From Malania oleifera (taxonomy: Eukaryota; Streptophyta; Magnoliopsida; Santalales; Ximeniaceae), in NCBI RefSeq assembly GCF_029873635.1, contig NC_080425.1:43046402-43110401 (forward strand): a DNA stretch of 64,000 nucleotides. Direction: 5' to 3'. The notes under the pieces are model-generated. The model had not been told where the DNA came from. It worked only from the letters and a program-made list of their open reading frames with translations, and searched no databases. Positions 11,413-23,193 of the stretch are shown here, piece after piece. Positions within the stretch are counted from its first letter, which is position 1. Each line of letters opens with the position of its first letter. A program made the position numbers and the translations under genes.

Positions 11413-11844
11413 CTACGGTGTCAATGGTACAAGAATGATTGATTGTTGATTAAGTACAAATGAGTATTTGTTCGTAAAGCCATCATGCTTCACATGCCTA
11501 TCAAACTTCCATGGACGCCCTAGTAATAAGTGTCCCTCTTGCATCAGTACTGCATCACACAACACTTCATCTTTGTACTTATCGATTCGAAATGCAACTA
11601 ACACTTGCTTGTTCACCCTTATCTCACCACTATCATTTAACCATTTGTACGGTCTAGGGTGCTTCAACATGGGTAGTCCTAATTTTTCCACCATAATTGT
11701 GCTTGCAACATTAGTACAACTACCACCGTCAAAAATCACACTACGTACCTTGTCTTTGACATAGCACCTAGTGTGAAAGATGTTTTCCCGCTGTACTTCA
11801 TCAACTACTTTTGCTTGCAAGCTCAATGCTCTCCTCACCACCAT
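11413..11844 (-). pseudogene. Ty3/gypsy aspartic protease (chromovirus-like)
   Basis: The 143-codon frame has the retropepsin-like active site FDGGSCTNVAS and the flap and C-terminal segments GHLLLGRPWKFDRHVKHDG. This order (gag, zinc knuckle, protease, RT, RNase H, integrase) is that of gypsy elements. The stretch 11215-11412 is a low-complexity Lys/Glu-rich linker with no clean frame. Confidence 0.8.
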
Positions 11845-11987
11845 TGTTAATGCATCAGGGGCTAAATATTCCTCCTAAAAAATGTCCTCAAATGGTGGCA
11901 TGTCGTCGGTGTCAGAATCTTCATTGTCGGTCACAATTTCACCATTGTATTGCAACACCATGACCTGATTGTTTGGACATTGACTTG

Positions 11988-13019
11988 TTATGTGTCCCCT
12001 ACATTGACATTTAAAACATTAAGTGTCACGATTCCTAGAGGTAGAAGTGTCTTTTTTACCTTGAGGAACGTGGCGGGTGTTTGTGGATTTGGGCTCAGCT
12101 TTGGATGTTTGTGACTTGTCCATCTGCTTGGTATAACTTGGTTTCCAAGAGGTAGAATTGGAGTTATGGACTGCAGATGACCCACCCCCCTTCTTGAGTT
12201 ATTGCTCCTTTTTGATGGCCATGTGTGCACCATATCTTCCATCTCCACATAATGCTGCATCTCTACCTTATCTTGGATTTCCCGATTTAATTCAAATAAA
12301 AACCTAGCCATTGTAGCCTCTCGATCTTCCTCTACATTAGCCCGGATTATAGCAATCTCCATCTCCTTGTAGTAATCCTCTACACTCCGGCTTCCCTGTC
12401 TAAGACCTTGTAGCTTTTTTGTACAACTCTCAGTAGCTGTTTTCATCTCCTCCCATGTCTCTATTGGCCGTTCTCTATTCCGCATCCTGTTTATAACAAG
12501 CTAATCACACCAAGTAATAGTATAGTTAGAAAATTCAATCACAACTAATTTTACCTTCTTTGTTTCAGAATAGTTGTGGCAATCAAATATGAAATCCATA
12601 TTCTTCTCCCACTCAAGGTATGCTTTAGGGTCAGATCTACCTTGAAATGATGAAATCTTTATCTTAATACTACCCAAGTTGTTATCTTCTCGGTTCCTAG
12701 CTTCTCTAAACCGCTCTCCATGTCTCCTATTACTAGCAACAGAATCTTGATCATCTTCTTCATTAAAACTAGCCCCATAAAACTCTTCGTCTTCAACCCT
12801 CACTTCCCTTGGTTAAACTCTTTCCCTTCTGCAAACATAAGGGCTATTTTGTGGCTGTTTCTCACATGTATTCTCCATCTGATCTATCCGTTCATGAACC
12901 TGCTCCAATTGCAACTTCATCACACGCCTCATTTCACTCATCATGGCTTCCATAAACACTTTCGGATCAACTAGTTCAATAGCATCTTCAGCAACGCTCT
13001 TAGCACTGTTGTGAGACAT
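11988..13019 (-). pseudogene. Ty3/gypsy gag (chromovirus-like)
   Basis: The start is at an ATG at 13017-13019 (MSHNSAKSVAEDAIELVDP). The frame continues at 12501-12803, with the retrotransposon gag segment FQGRSDPKAYLEWEKNMDF, and at 11988-12485, with the QGSRSVEDYYKEME segment. Frameshifts lie near 12490 and 12810. A CX2CX4HX4C zinc knuckle (CFKCQCRGHITSQC) is readable at about 11975-12025. The N-terminal part has coiled-coil character. Confidence 0.8.
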
Positions 13020-13673
13020 GATTGCTGCAGGGCAATGTTAGAAAAAAAAAAAAAAAAAAAGACCTAACAATTCTCTCCCTTATGTGTTTACACTCAAGAA
13101 TATGAATCACTCTACACTTGTGTTTCGCTCAAAAAGTATGTGGCTTTTAACCCTCTAATGTTCTCACCACTCTTGGTTTTTTCCATTCGATAATTCTTTT
13201 CCAGTTCTTTTGAAACTAAACATTACTTCAAAATTTCCAGCAACAATTCACCAAGAACTCATCAAGGAGTTTCAGGTTTTAAAAGCAAGAATGCAAGGAA
13301 CATGGCTGATTAAATTTAAAATAGCCAAAACTTCCACGAAGAAAAAAATTCTTTGATTTTGGCGTGAGGTGATTTTTCAAACTTATTAGAACCCAAAAAA
13401 ATAAATTTTTTTCCTTTTTTTTTTTTTTCACTTTTTTTCTATGATCCTTCTTGTTTTTTTTTTTTTTTTTTTTTTTATGATCACCAACTGGCTTTTGATA
13501 ATAACAGAATAAGATTTCAAAATAAACTAGAACAAACAAAATACAAGCGAAATGGGGTAAAGGAAATTTTGCTAAACTAGGGTACGTGAACCAAATTTGG
13601 AAACTACAAGAACATAGAATAAAGAAACGAAAAAAAGGTTTTAAGGGATAGGGAAACCTGAACTAGAACTTGT
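13020..13673 (-). other. Untranslated leader of the chromovirus-like element
   Basis: This lies between the primer site and gag. It contains A runs at 13040-13060 and T runs near 13415-13480, and no convincing gene. A Lys-rich open frame at 13279-13539 is a product of these homopolymers. Confidence 0.6.
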
Positions 13674-13685
13674 GCTCAGATACCA
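13674..13685 (-). other. Primer binding site of the chromovirus-like element
   Basis: The minus strand reads TGGTATCTGAGC, one mismatch from the TGGTATCAGAGC complement of initiator tRNA-Met. It starts two bases after the LTR end at 13688. Confidence 0.85.
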
Positions 13686-13687
13686 AA

Positions 13688-14522
13688 TGATGTGATTCCC
13701 GCCAAAATAATGAGATCTAACAACGAAAAAAGGAACCCAAGATCGTTCTACGTTCAGAATTGAATGATAGACCTCAACTCGTTGTTTATGACAAACAAGA
13801 ACCTTGGTATATATGACCTCAACTCGTTGTTTATTGCAAAATAAGAACCTCGATATAAGGAAGATGCCACAAATGATGGTGGAAAACCGTTTGATAAGGC
13901 GTTGGTGAATGCCATGGAAATCCTAATAAGTTCGAATAGTTCTTCAAAGAACCGCAGAGAAAATACTCTCACAATTTACTAAATAAAGATCTGCCTCTTT
14001 TCATTGCTTATATGCCTATTTATAGGCCGGCCATTACAAGGAAAATTCCTAAAATAGTTATCCTAATTAGGGCTAAAATTTTGTAAAGAAATAACTCTTA
14101 CTCGCCTAAAAGAAAAAAAGACAATCAGCCCTTTAATTGGCTAATCACATGCCTCAAATATAAAAGGAAAGTGGGGAGCTTTAAATGGCTGTGTTATTAG
14201 CTATACAAGCCCATAAAATTCAAAACAAATAAAAGGAAAATAAATGGCATGCAAGCCTTACAATTAGATCCAAAAAGAAGTATTCTTAAACATGCCAATT
14301 TGAGCTTAGCCTTGGCCAAATTCTTCGACAACTTGAATCATGTTGATGAATCTTTGTTGCTCGCATGGGTCATGCTCAATGGCCCTCCACGAATTTTCTT
14401 GAATTCATGCCTCTTGAATCAATATGTTGAGTACATCTTTAAATTTCCTTGCTCGTGTTCTCGTAACTAGCCAAATTGGGACTTGAACTAGTTCCTATGA
14501 AGTTGTGTTATGATTTGCATCA
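13688..14522 (-). mobile_element. 5' LTR of the chromovirus-like gypsy element
   Basis: An 835-bp LTR bounded by the inverted pair TGATG (13688) and CATCA (14522), next to the primer site. The minus strand has a TATA-like box (the plus strand shows TATTTATAGGCC near 14020). No matching 3' LTR is in the window because the element is truncated at 9371. The short frames inside it are chance. Confidence 0.8.
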
Positions 14523-14544
14523 CCAACCTTTTTCGAAGAGAAAA

Positions 14545-15149
14545 CACAGCGCATACCAAATTTTCAAAAATCCAAACCTAGATTTCAAAAGTGGGCCTCG
14601 ACCTTGTTACCTAAAATTCTAGACCAATATATTTAAGCAATCCAAGCCCATGCACAATGTAAGCCTACATGCCAACATTGAACCAACCCAATGGGTTAAC
14701 TCGCTCTAGTTAATTCCAAACCCAAATCATAACCTGATCCTTCATAGGATCTAGGATACATGGACCATCACCAAGGAAATGAATGGTTAAGGGAGGAATT
14801 GAATTGAAATGGTGGTCCACCAATGGTCGGCTTAATTTTGAAATCTTTCATTAGTTGAAAAGTTTTTTTTTCCGAATTTTGGAAAAGTGGTTATTTAGGT
14901 TGCATTACATTCATACACTTCATGCATAATTTTGCGCATAACCATGCACGATGGGCTGTATGCATGTTCATATCTCTATTTGTATATACGCACTAGTTAC
15001 ATCCATGCATAAACACCCATTGCATAACATAATCTTGTATTCATCATTCTAAAGGAGGGGTTTTCTGTACATGAAGCAAAGAGTAAAACCATACTACAAT
15101 GATTCAAACCTCTACAAACTAGTACAATACCAGAAGGAAGGCAAGAATT
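14545..15149 (+). mobile_element. Leader of a Tat/Ogre-type fragment (Tat-3)
   Basis: The sequence resembles the Tat-2 leader (about 51430-52100). It shares the stretch around AACCCAATGGGTTAAC..GATCCTTCATAGGATC and a single copy (about 14890-15040) of the 118-base unit that is repeated in Tat-2. Unlike Tat-2 it leads straight into gag, with no ORF1 between. Its left border against the gypsy LTR at 14522 is not sharp. Confidence 0.65.
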
Positions 15150-16700
15150 ATAAGTGAACAACTAGAAAGAAGGGTCCTGGGCATAGAACAGGGACAAGAA
15201 GAATTGAACGATAAAATGAGTAAAATCCTGGAGTTGCTAATGAACAAAGGAAAAGCAGTGTAGGTCAATCTTGAGATAGATGCGGATCCCATATATGCTT
15301 TAGGGTTTACCCTAGTCCATAGTCAGACTTCAACACCTCCACCTTTTACCATAGAGGGCCCAAGTCAAACATCCCTTCGTTCATCCCTACCATGCCTGTA
15401 CAGGGATTACCCGTAGCAGGGACACCTCCGACACTATTTTTCGATATAGCGATGAACAAATCTGAAACTGAGGGTGCTGTGATGTGCTCGAGGAGCATTT
15501 GAGAGCCATCGAAGGATCTAATACATTTGACTTCGTTAATCCTAATGACCTTTTCTTAGTGTTGAAGGTGATCCTACCACCAAAATTTAAAGTCCCATAC
15601 TTTGAAAAATTCAATGGAACCCACTGTCCTCGGACCCATCTACACTTCCATTTCCAGAAAATGGTTGCGCACTCAGATGATGAGAAATTGATGATGCATT
15701 GCTTTTAGGATAGCTTGACTGGAGCAGCTATCAAATGGTATATTCATCAAGACTGAGCCTGGATTCGCACCTGGAGAGATCTGGAGAATGCTTTTACGCC
15801 ATATGATAGAAATGGCACTCGATCGCATGACCCTACAAAGCATGGAAATGATGCCTAACGAAAAGTTCAGGAAATATGTGTACATATTGAGGGATATGGC
15901 CATCCAGGTGAGCCCTCACGTGGAAGATAGAGGGCTATCTCCTTAGTCGTGAACATATTGAAATATCCGTACTTTGGGCACCTTTTAGGAGCAACCTCCC
16001 ATGACTTCATGGATGTTGTGTCCATCGGAGAGAGAATTGAAATAGCCATCAAGATAGGCAAAGCCAAAGGTGTGGATTTAGACTCGGGATCAAGCAAGAA
16101 ATGGATGGGTAGGAAGAGAGACAAGGAAGCTTAAATGGTTTAGGGGCATTATCATCAAGGAGGTAGAAATTAGTGGCATAGGAAAATTATGTTTTTGGAC
16201 CCACCATTAATCAAATAGCACATGTAGGAATAAGGCCTCAAATAGTTCCCCTTGGGCCTATGCCAGCCTAGCTGATTAACCAAACACTAGAAAGGAGCGT
16301 CCCGAGAAATATCAGAAAAATAAACCCCATTCTAATGACATATTTTGACTTATTCTCTTAATTGATGAAACAAAACATGGTTTCAGCCATTCCAGGGACT
16401 CCTGTCATACTCACTTTCCCGTATTGGTATGACCTGGAGGCCTGGTGCGCATATCATGCCAATTCCCTAGGGCATACCATCGAGTGTTGCTGAGTGTTCA
16501 AATATAAAGTACAAACACTGAGGGATTCAGGTTGGTTGGCCTTTGATGACAAAAAGCCTAAGATTCAGAATGATCCTCAACCTAATTACGGGGAAGGAAA
16601 TGATTAGCATATCGGAAGGAGCCGAAGCCAAGTAGAAAGAGTATATCAACCATGGATCCAGGAAGTTCAACAAATGAACTGAATGGATGAGTTTACCCTT
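15150..16700 (+). pseudogene. Gag of Tat-3, start lost, internally deleted
   Basis: Collinear with Tat-2 gag from its first codon; the ATG has become ATA at 15150-15152. Readable segments include the LEEHLRAIEGSNTFDFVNPND region (15490-15550), the retrotransposon gag domain with FEKFNGTHCPRTHL, and the later DKKP segment near 16550. Stops replace Gln or Arg codons of Tat-2, for example TAG at about 15260 and 15706 and TGA at about 15755. After about 16600 the sequence jumps to the equivalent of Tat-2 58180, so the protease is deleted. Confidence 0.8.
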
Positions 16701-16944
16701 TTACAGTAGGAGTGGAAAAACAAAATTGACTATCCAATCAACTTCATATGGTGCTTTTATTTGTTTTATTTCTTTATTTTCATTTTCTCTTTGTAATCTT
16801 GTGACAAATTTGTCTCAAAAAATTTTGTTCCCATAAATGAAATGAAGTTATACATTTTCGTATATCATTTGCATCATGAGTTCAATTGCAAAATTTTTGT
16901 TTTCTCATGTTTCATGGGAAAATAATGAAAATAAAAACACCACC
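16701..16944 (+). mobile_element. Tat-3 remnant of the protease-RT intron
   Basis: This aligns by eye with Tat-2 58190-58410: end of the protease exon, the T-rich intron and the first bases of the RT exon. The donor GT of Tat-2 reads AT here (TTCATATGG against TTCATGTAATGG). Tat similarity stops at about 16940. Confidence 0.55.
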
Positions 16945-17337
16945 ATCTTCCACACACACTTGCAGCTTAGCTGAGCCCATTTCCCTTCACCTTAGCCACA
17001 CGTAGCAGCAACAGCAGCAGTCACCGCCGCCGTTCGTTACTCCATAGCCTCAAACACTATTCACGCCGAACCACCCTCACGTTATATAGCATTTCTCCTA
17101 CAGCAACCTCACAGTTCATGGCCACCCTCACAGTCGTGGGCCCACTCCTTCCCCAAATGTTTGATTTTTATTTTTAGGTATTGTGTATATTCTAGGTGTA
17201 TTTGTTTTAGTATATTTTGTTATTAAATGTCATGTCATCATATATATATATATATATGGTTGTTACTTACATGGCTCCCAAACCAATTGACAAATTCTTT
17301 CTTATGTCTTTCATTGACTTTTCTTTCATTTTGGGCC
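16945..17337. other. Unassigned stretch, GC-rich then AT-rich
   Basis: About 200 bases are C-rich with CAG and CCG runs, resembling the leader-like part of the Tat LTRs (36810-37340, 48040-48600) but without clear alignment. An AT-rich part with a (TA)n tract at about 17241-17260 follows. I see no gene here. Confidence 0.5.
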
Positions 17338-17708
17338 AGAAGTTTAGCTTTATGTTCGCTATATGCAACAATAGTATATGTTAATGTCAAGTAAGTATAT
17401 AAATATGCATATGTAAATACAATGCAAAGTAAGGAGTTTCAAGCCGTGTACTCGATATATGGAACAGTTTCATCAGAATTATTGAGGACTTTAAAATGGA
17501 CCTTTTGTAGGTCAGCCATATCCATGAAATCGTAAACTCGTGCATCGAACAGCCGAACATTTTCTTGAAATATAGAGCTCCTCGGTTCTTCATCTTCGGC
17601 ATTAATAGCATGAACGTCTACATTTCGTTCCTCGTGAGTGAACCTTGTGTCAATATCATGTACATACTTTGAGCAAAATGTAATACATTCACTATCAATG
17701 TATGCATC
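17338..17708 (-). pseudogene. CACTA tnp2-like transposase, 3' part (copy 1)
   Basis: This is collinear with 39725-40090 of copy 2. It holds the end of the transposase reading frame, the DUF4218-like C-terminal region with its acidic tail. The coding strand is minus. The gene is interrupted here by LTR1 and resumes at 19729. Frameshifts are present. Confidence 0.75.
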
Positions 17709-19728
17709 TGTTGACCTTATAGGTCACACCTGATTTTGATAATGACAAATACTCTAGTATTTGATAGCTTTCAAGTTTATGTGCAGGTTTATATTAGCAA
17801 ATTAATTGATGGCACACGAAGTAAAGCCTGAAGACCCTGAATATTATTTCTTGTTGTAATTTATATTATTTGGGTCTGTAATAATTTATATCGGTCTATA
17901 ATAATCTTTACATGTCATGCATGCAGGTTTTGTAAGTTCAACATAACCATAGACTGACCATAGGGTACCGAATGTCATTAGGGCACCCTTTGGTTGACCG
18001 ACGCCAGATTTTTTTGATGTCCTCAACATCAGTCATTATATTAGGGGAATTAAATAAGGCAAAAAAATCTGGACTTAATTGAAAAGGTTGACTGGGTTCG
18101 GGCAATCGAACCCAAGCCATGTAAAACGGCTCGGGCGACCAAACAAGTTAACATGTTGACTTCATGTTCTGGGCACCTAAACCTATATTGAGTGTATCTC
18201 CCTCGGGCACCCGAACCTATGATAGGTTCCTTTTCAACTACTTGGGCACTCGAATGATCACGTTCAAAATGGGCTCGGGCGACTAAATTGGCTGGTCCGA
18301 TTAACCGAACTTGGAATTGGGCACCCGAGCCTACGAACAAATGCTACTAACTTTGGTTCGAGCTATCGAGCTAATATTTGGGCTACTGAAGTATTTTAAA
18401 ACATTTTTTAAAATGAGTATGTTTGGGCGACCGAACCTCGGTTCAGCCACCTAAACCTTCTCGGGTTAAATTTATTTTACCTGAGGTAAATAAGGGTTAA
18501 TTACTCTTAAGTGTTTTTAGACTTTTCTAAGAATACCCAATAGGTCTCAAACGGTTATATTTTTTACCTTGTCTATAAATATGGGTTTATTTGTGAAGAG
18601 TAAGATAAGACTAGCCAAAATCATTAAGCAAAAATCCTCTCTATCTCAAAATCTCATTTTTCCCAAAATACTCTCAAATATTCATTCCCTTGATACATCT
18701 TGATATTGTAAGAGTTTATTGATTGTTCTTGTGTTTATTAGATAGTGCTAATACTCCCATTTGTTTGGTTGATTGTTTGATATTATTTTGGGAAGTTTAA
18801 CTAGGTTTATCCCACATATTTGAACATCATAAATCTTGTACTGGGATAAACTAACAAGCTTAAGGATCTTTGCATTTTCATGGCAAGATTCCTATAGCTT
18901 TGATTTTGTTGTGCCAAATATTTTTTCTACAAGCTAAAATATTTCAAACTACTCTTGTGCTCATTACATTGAAGGAAAATATTTTGAGTTAAGTTTGAAT
19001 ATTTGATTAACATCTTTGAAACCCTGATTTGTTATTGAGTTTCATTTAACTTGTTTCAAAGATACAGCTTGTTTAGAACACTCTTGAACATTATTATGAT
19101 CATATCTTGTTGAGTGTTATTTGCACATATATTCACATCACTGAGCTTACATAACCTATATTGACGATGTGTGGTTAATTGAGTTTACCATGCGTATTGT
19201 AGTACATACCTGCTTAGTTGAGAAGCACATTTCCGTGTACAAAAAATTTAATATCATTTGTTGTATTCAAGGAAAAGGTTTGAAGAGGGAGACTAGCCCT
19301 GTTGAATAGTCTTGGACTGGCTTAGATCCGATTAGGAAAGCTAGGTGCGCCATCCTAGTAAGGCGTGTTGGTTGAGGTCAGCCCCATGAATTGACCTAGT
19401 TGTAACCGGAGCCGCTCCACCTGTTAAGTGAGCATTAGTGGAATCTTCAGGCGTGTGAGCTAGAGGCAGGGACGTAGGCAGTATTGGCCAAACCCAAATA
19501 ACATATCGTGTGTGTATTTTATTTTTTCTTAATTTATTTATTGCACGTGTATGTTATATGGTGAATTTCGAGCATGATTTAATTTCCACACGTTTTATTT
19601 TTCTGCGCATTTGGAACTGAATAGACAGACCCTAGGTTACGAATATACTGATGTTAGATTATGTAAACCTAGAAATCAATTTTAAAATTCCAATTCACCC
19701 CCCCCTTGGGAATACACCAAGGCTAACA
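17709..19728 (+). mobile_element. Solo copia LTR (LTR1) inside CACTA copy 1
   Basis: The element begins TGTTGACCTTATAGGTC and ends CCAAGGCTAACA, with the CCCCCCTTGGGAATACACC landmark near the end. It is 2020 bp long, with TATAAATA at 18574-18581. The flanks GCATC (17704-17708) and GCCTT (19729-19733) are a decayed 5-base target duplication; copy 2 of the CACTA gene shows the empty site near 40090. Confidence 0.9.
17978..18480 (+). repeat. Scattered dyad motif, subfamily C (TTCGGGCGCCCGAA)
   Basis: About eleven irregularly spaced copies in U3 of LTR1, for example GCTCGGGCGACCAAAC (18130), CTCGGGCACCCGAACC (18202), TTGGGCACCCGAGCC (18317) and GGGCGACCGAACC (18424). All lie upstream of the TATA box at 18574. 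Confidence 0.8.
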
Positions 19729-21132
19729 GCCTTAATGATTGAACCTTTCGGTCGTGCCCTATTGTGCACATACCCCTTCAAAGTGGACAAGAACTTGTGC
19801 ATTTTACATAGCATTATTGACTTGTAGACACAAAAAAGGGAAAAAAAATGAGGAAATCAAGCGACCATTATAGAAGGAATTTATAATTTACCTCTCAATA
19901 GGATACATCCAACGATATTGGACTGGTCTTCCAATTATGACCTCCTTTGGTAAATGGATGGCTAGGTGGACCATCACATCGAAGAATGTTGGTGGAAATA
20001 TTTTCTCTAGATTGCATAGTATGATCACGATGTCATCCACTAACTATTCGAGTATGTTTACGCTCAATTTTTTGGAGCATAACTATCAAAAATAGATCCC
20101 AAGCTCAATCAGCACCGAGCGAACATTTTTAGTCAGGTGTCCATGAAGGAAAACGGGTAGAACCCATTGTAGAAGGACATGACAGTCATGACTTTTCATT
20201 CCTAACATCTTCCCTTCCTTCATGTTTATGCATCGAGCTATTTTCGATGCATATCCATCAAGGAACTTTATTGATTTAAACCATTGGAAGAATTTATTCT
20301 TCTCATCCTTCAAAAATATATTACAAGCAGATGGCATAAGAAGTTTGTCCCCACCACAAAATAGGTGCAACTTAGGCCATATTCCCATATCTTCCATATC
20401 CCAGTGAGCATTTGCGGTGTCCTTTGTCTTCCCACTCATATCCAACAATGTACAAATGACATTCTCATAAATGTTCTTTTCGATGTGCATGACATCCAAG
20501 TTGTGGCGTAGTGGAAGATCTTTCTAGTATAGCAACTTGAAGAAGATGATTCTCTTTGTCCAATTCAACTCCCTCTCATAACGTTTTCTTTTTCTATTGG
20601 TTGGTGGTTTCCCAAATTTCACATGTTCGATCAACCTGAGCTGGTTTAATATCTCATCCCCACTTAGTCCCTTTGGTTGCAACCTTCGTTCAAGTTTTCC
20701 ATTAAAGCTTTTAACGCCACGAGTCCTCCAAAGATGTCCAGGTTGTAGAAAATGACAATGACATATAAAACATAACTTGTGTCCATGCTTCAAGGATAAG
20801 GACCCAACATCCTTATTACAGACTGAGCATGCTAAGTAACCTTTTTTTCTCCAACCCAACAAGTTGTCGTAAGCAGGGAAATCATTAATTATCCACAACA
20901 CTGCAACATGCATCCAAAATGTTGTCCCGGTTTCCACATCGAATGTCTCCACTCCTTTTTCCCATAATTCTTTAAACTTGTCGAGTAATGGACGTAGGTA
21001 CACATCAATATCATTACCAGGTGCCCTCAGTTTGGGAACAAGTAGAGACATATAATTGAAAGGTTCTTTCATACATCGCCATGGTGGCATATTGTATGAT
21101 ATCATCATTACTGGCCACATGCTATACGGGTT
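19729..21132 (-). pseudogene. CACTA tnp2-like transposase, middle part (copy 1)
   Basis: This encodes the catalytic region of the En/Spm-type transposase that moves CACTA elements. Readable segments: 20524-21120 with IDVYLRPLLDKFKELWEKG, the Cys-rich ACSVCNKDVGSLSL and LKHGHKLCFICH; 20086-20499 with LDVMHIEKNIYENV-type sequence and KSHDCHVLLQWVLPVF. The short intron of copy 2 (40156-40258) is present, but its acceptor AG reads AA here, near 19800. It is collinear with 40086-41491 of copy 2. Frameshifts and the flanking LTRs make it inactive. Confidence 0.85.
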
Positions 21133-23193
21133 TTTTAGCTTTGGTGTATTCCCAAGAGGGGGGTGAATTGGAATTTAAAACTTTTTCCTAGGTTTGACCT
21201 AAATAGTAGCAGTACATTCACAACCTAGGGTCTGTCTATGTAGTTCCAAATGCGCAGATAAGTATAACGTGCGAAAATTAAAATCATGTGCAGTATTCAC
21301 CAATTATAACATACATGTGCAGGAATGTAAATTGCAGAAAGATAAACAGTGCACACACGATATGTTATCAGGTTTTGCCAGTACTGGCTACATCCCTGCC
21401 TCTAGATCGTAAGCCCGAGGATTCCACTAAAGTTCACTTAACAGGTGGAGCGGCACCGATTACAACCAAGTCAATTCATGGGGCTGACCTTAACCAACAC
21501 CCCTTACCAGATGGCGCACCTAGGTTTTCTAACCGGGTCTAAGCCAGTCCAGGACTATTCAATAGGGCTAGTCTCCCTCTTTAGACCCACGCCTGGAATA
21601 CAACCAATGATATAAAATTTTCGTACAAACAAATGCTTCTTACACAAGCTGATAGGTACCACTAAGCACAATATAATCAATGCACCTCAATGATGTATGA
21701 ACTATAAGCTTGGTGCTCTTCATGTGTAATCAACATTCAGTATAGTGAGTATCTCATGTCAAGCACATAAGTGTTTATACAAGCTAATCTTTGAAACCAA
21801 GCAATGATAAACTCTCAATCTTAGTTCAGGGTTTCAAAGATTCAATCTAATAGAAATCTAGAATATTTCCAAAATAATTTTCTCAATAACAATGCACAAT
21901 GAGATATTCAAATTTGAAATTGTAAAATATTTTTGCACACCAAAAATTATAAGCCCTAATGAGTCTTGCAATGACAATGTAAAAACCCACTTAGCTACAA
22001 GATTTTTCCCACACAAAGATTTTTCAAATAAAATCAGGGAAAAATCAAGTTAAACCCTCAATTTGAAAATCTCAAGAAAAACAAGTGAGGGGTTCTTAGC
22101 AATTTAAAAACGATTAATAAAACACTCACAAGGTAAGATTTCTCAAAGAAATGAAGGTATTTGAGTGTTATGGACTTAGTAGGTGAAAATATGATTTGGA
22201 ATTTTTTTTAGAGAATTTAGGCTTAATCCTATTTGCTAATCTTGACTTAATTTTGCAAATGAAGAGATATATATATAGGCATAGGCAAAATTATGACCGT
22301 TGGGGACACCAAGGGTATTATTAAATTTGTTTTAAAAGCCATTAAGAAAATTAATCCTGTTTACTTAATTTTAACCCTGGTAAAAATTAATTTAACCTGA
22401 GAGATTCGAGTGTCCGGTCTGAGATTCGGGTGCCCCAAATAGACTTAGCTAAAAAAATCAATTTTTAAAGGTTCGAGTGCCCAAAATCCGGGTCAGTTGG
22501 CTGAACCAAAGTTAGTAGCATTCTGTCTGAGGTTCGGGTGCCCGGTCATATGTTCGGTAGCCCGAACTTGCCAATTTAGTCACCTAAAGGTATTTTGAGT
22601 GCGAAGGTTCGGGCGCCCAGGTTGGTGAAAAGATGTCAGGACAGGGATTCAGTTTCCCGTGTACGATGCAGTCAAATATGTTTGGCCACCTGAATCCAAG
22701 TCAACATGTTGACTTGTTCATGGTTCGGGCACCCGAGGCGTTTTGAACGCCATAGGTTCGATCGTACGACCTCTCTCAAGATTTTCAATTAAGTTCAATT
22801 TTTGCTTCAATTAATATCCCTGATATTATAAGTGATATTGGGGACTGTTTGTGCATTTGTGTAGGGATGAAAGGTCTTTCTATCCTACAGGAAAAATTTG
22901 GCATCGATCGACCGGTGTTCCCTAAGGTCTCTCTAAGGACTTGAGCTTATAAGTTCCTACATGCATGCAATGCAGATTATTACAGACTTTTGCCCTATGT
23001 TACTATTACAAACCCGAATTGAATGATAATATAAATTACAACATCAACTAATCTTCAAGGTCTTCAGGCTTCAAGCTTTCACGTGCCATCAAATATGAAC
23101 TTTCCAATAAGAACCCGCACACAAACTTGAAAGCCATCAAATAAAAAGAGTATTTGTCATTATCAAAACCGAGAATGACCTATAAGGTCAACA
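21133..23193 (-). mobile_element. Solo copia LTR (LTR2) inside CACTA copy 1
   Basis: About 2061 bp, opening (plus strand) with TTAGCTTTGGTGTATTCCC and the G-run landmark and ending TATAAGGTCAACA, the reverse of LTR1. Its TG end has mutated to TT. A TATA-like tract lies at about 22267-22277. Both flanks are transposase sequence. The expected target duplication is not seen (GGGTT against ACTGA), and about nine bases present in copy 2 are missing. Confidence 0.85.
22404..22780 (-). repeat. Dyad motif array of LTR2 (subfamily C)
   Basis: About ten copies of TTCGGGYGCCCGAA-like sequence, for example at 22528 (GGTTCGGGTGCCCGG), 22606 (GGTTCGGGCGCCCAGG) and 22722 (GGTTCGGGCACCCGAGG). On the LTR strand they precede the TATA-like tract. 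Confidence 0.75.

Noticed and set aside
13279..13539. Lys-rich basic frame
   Set aside because: Generated by poly-T runs in the gypsy leader read on the minus strand.
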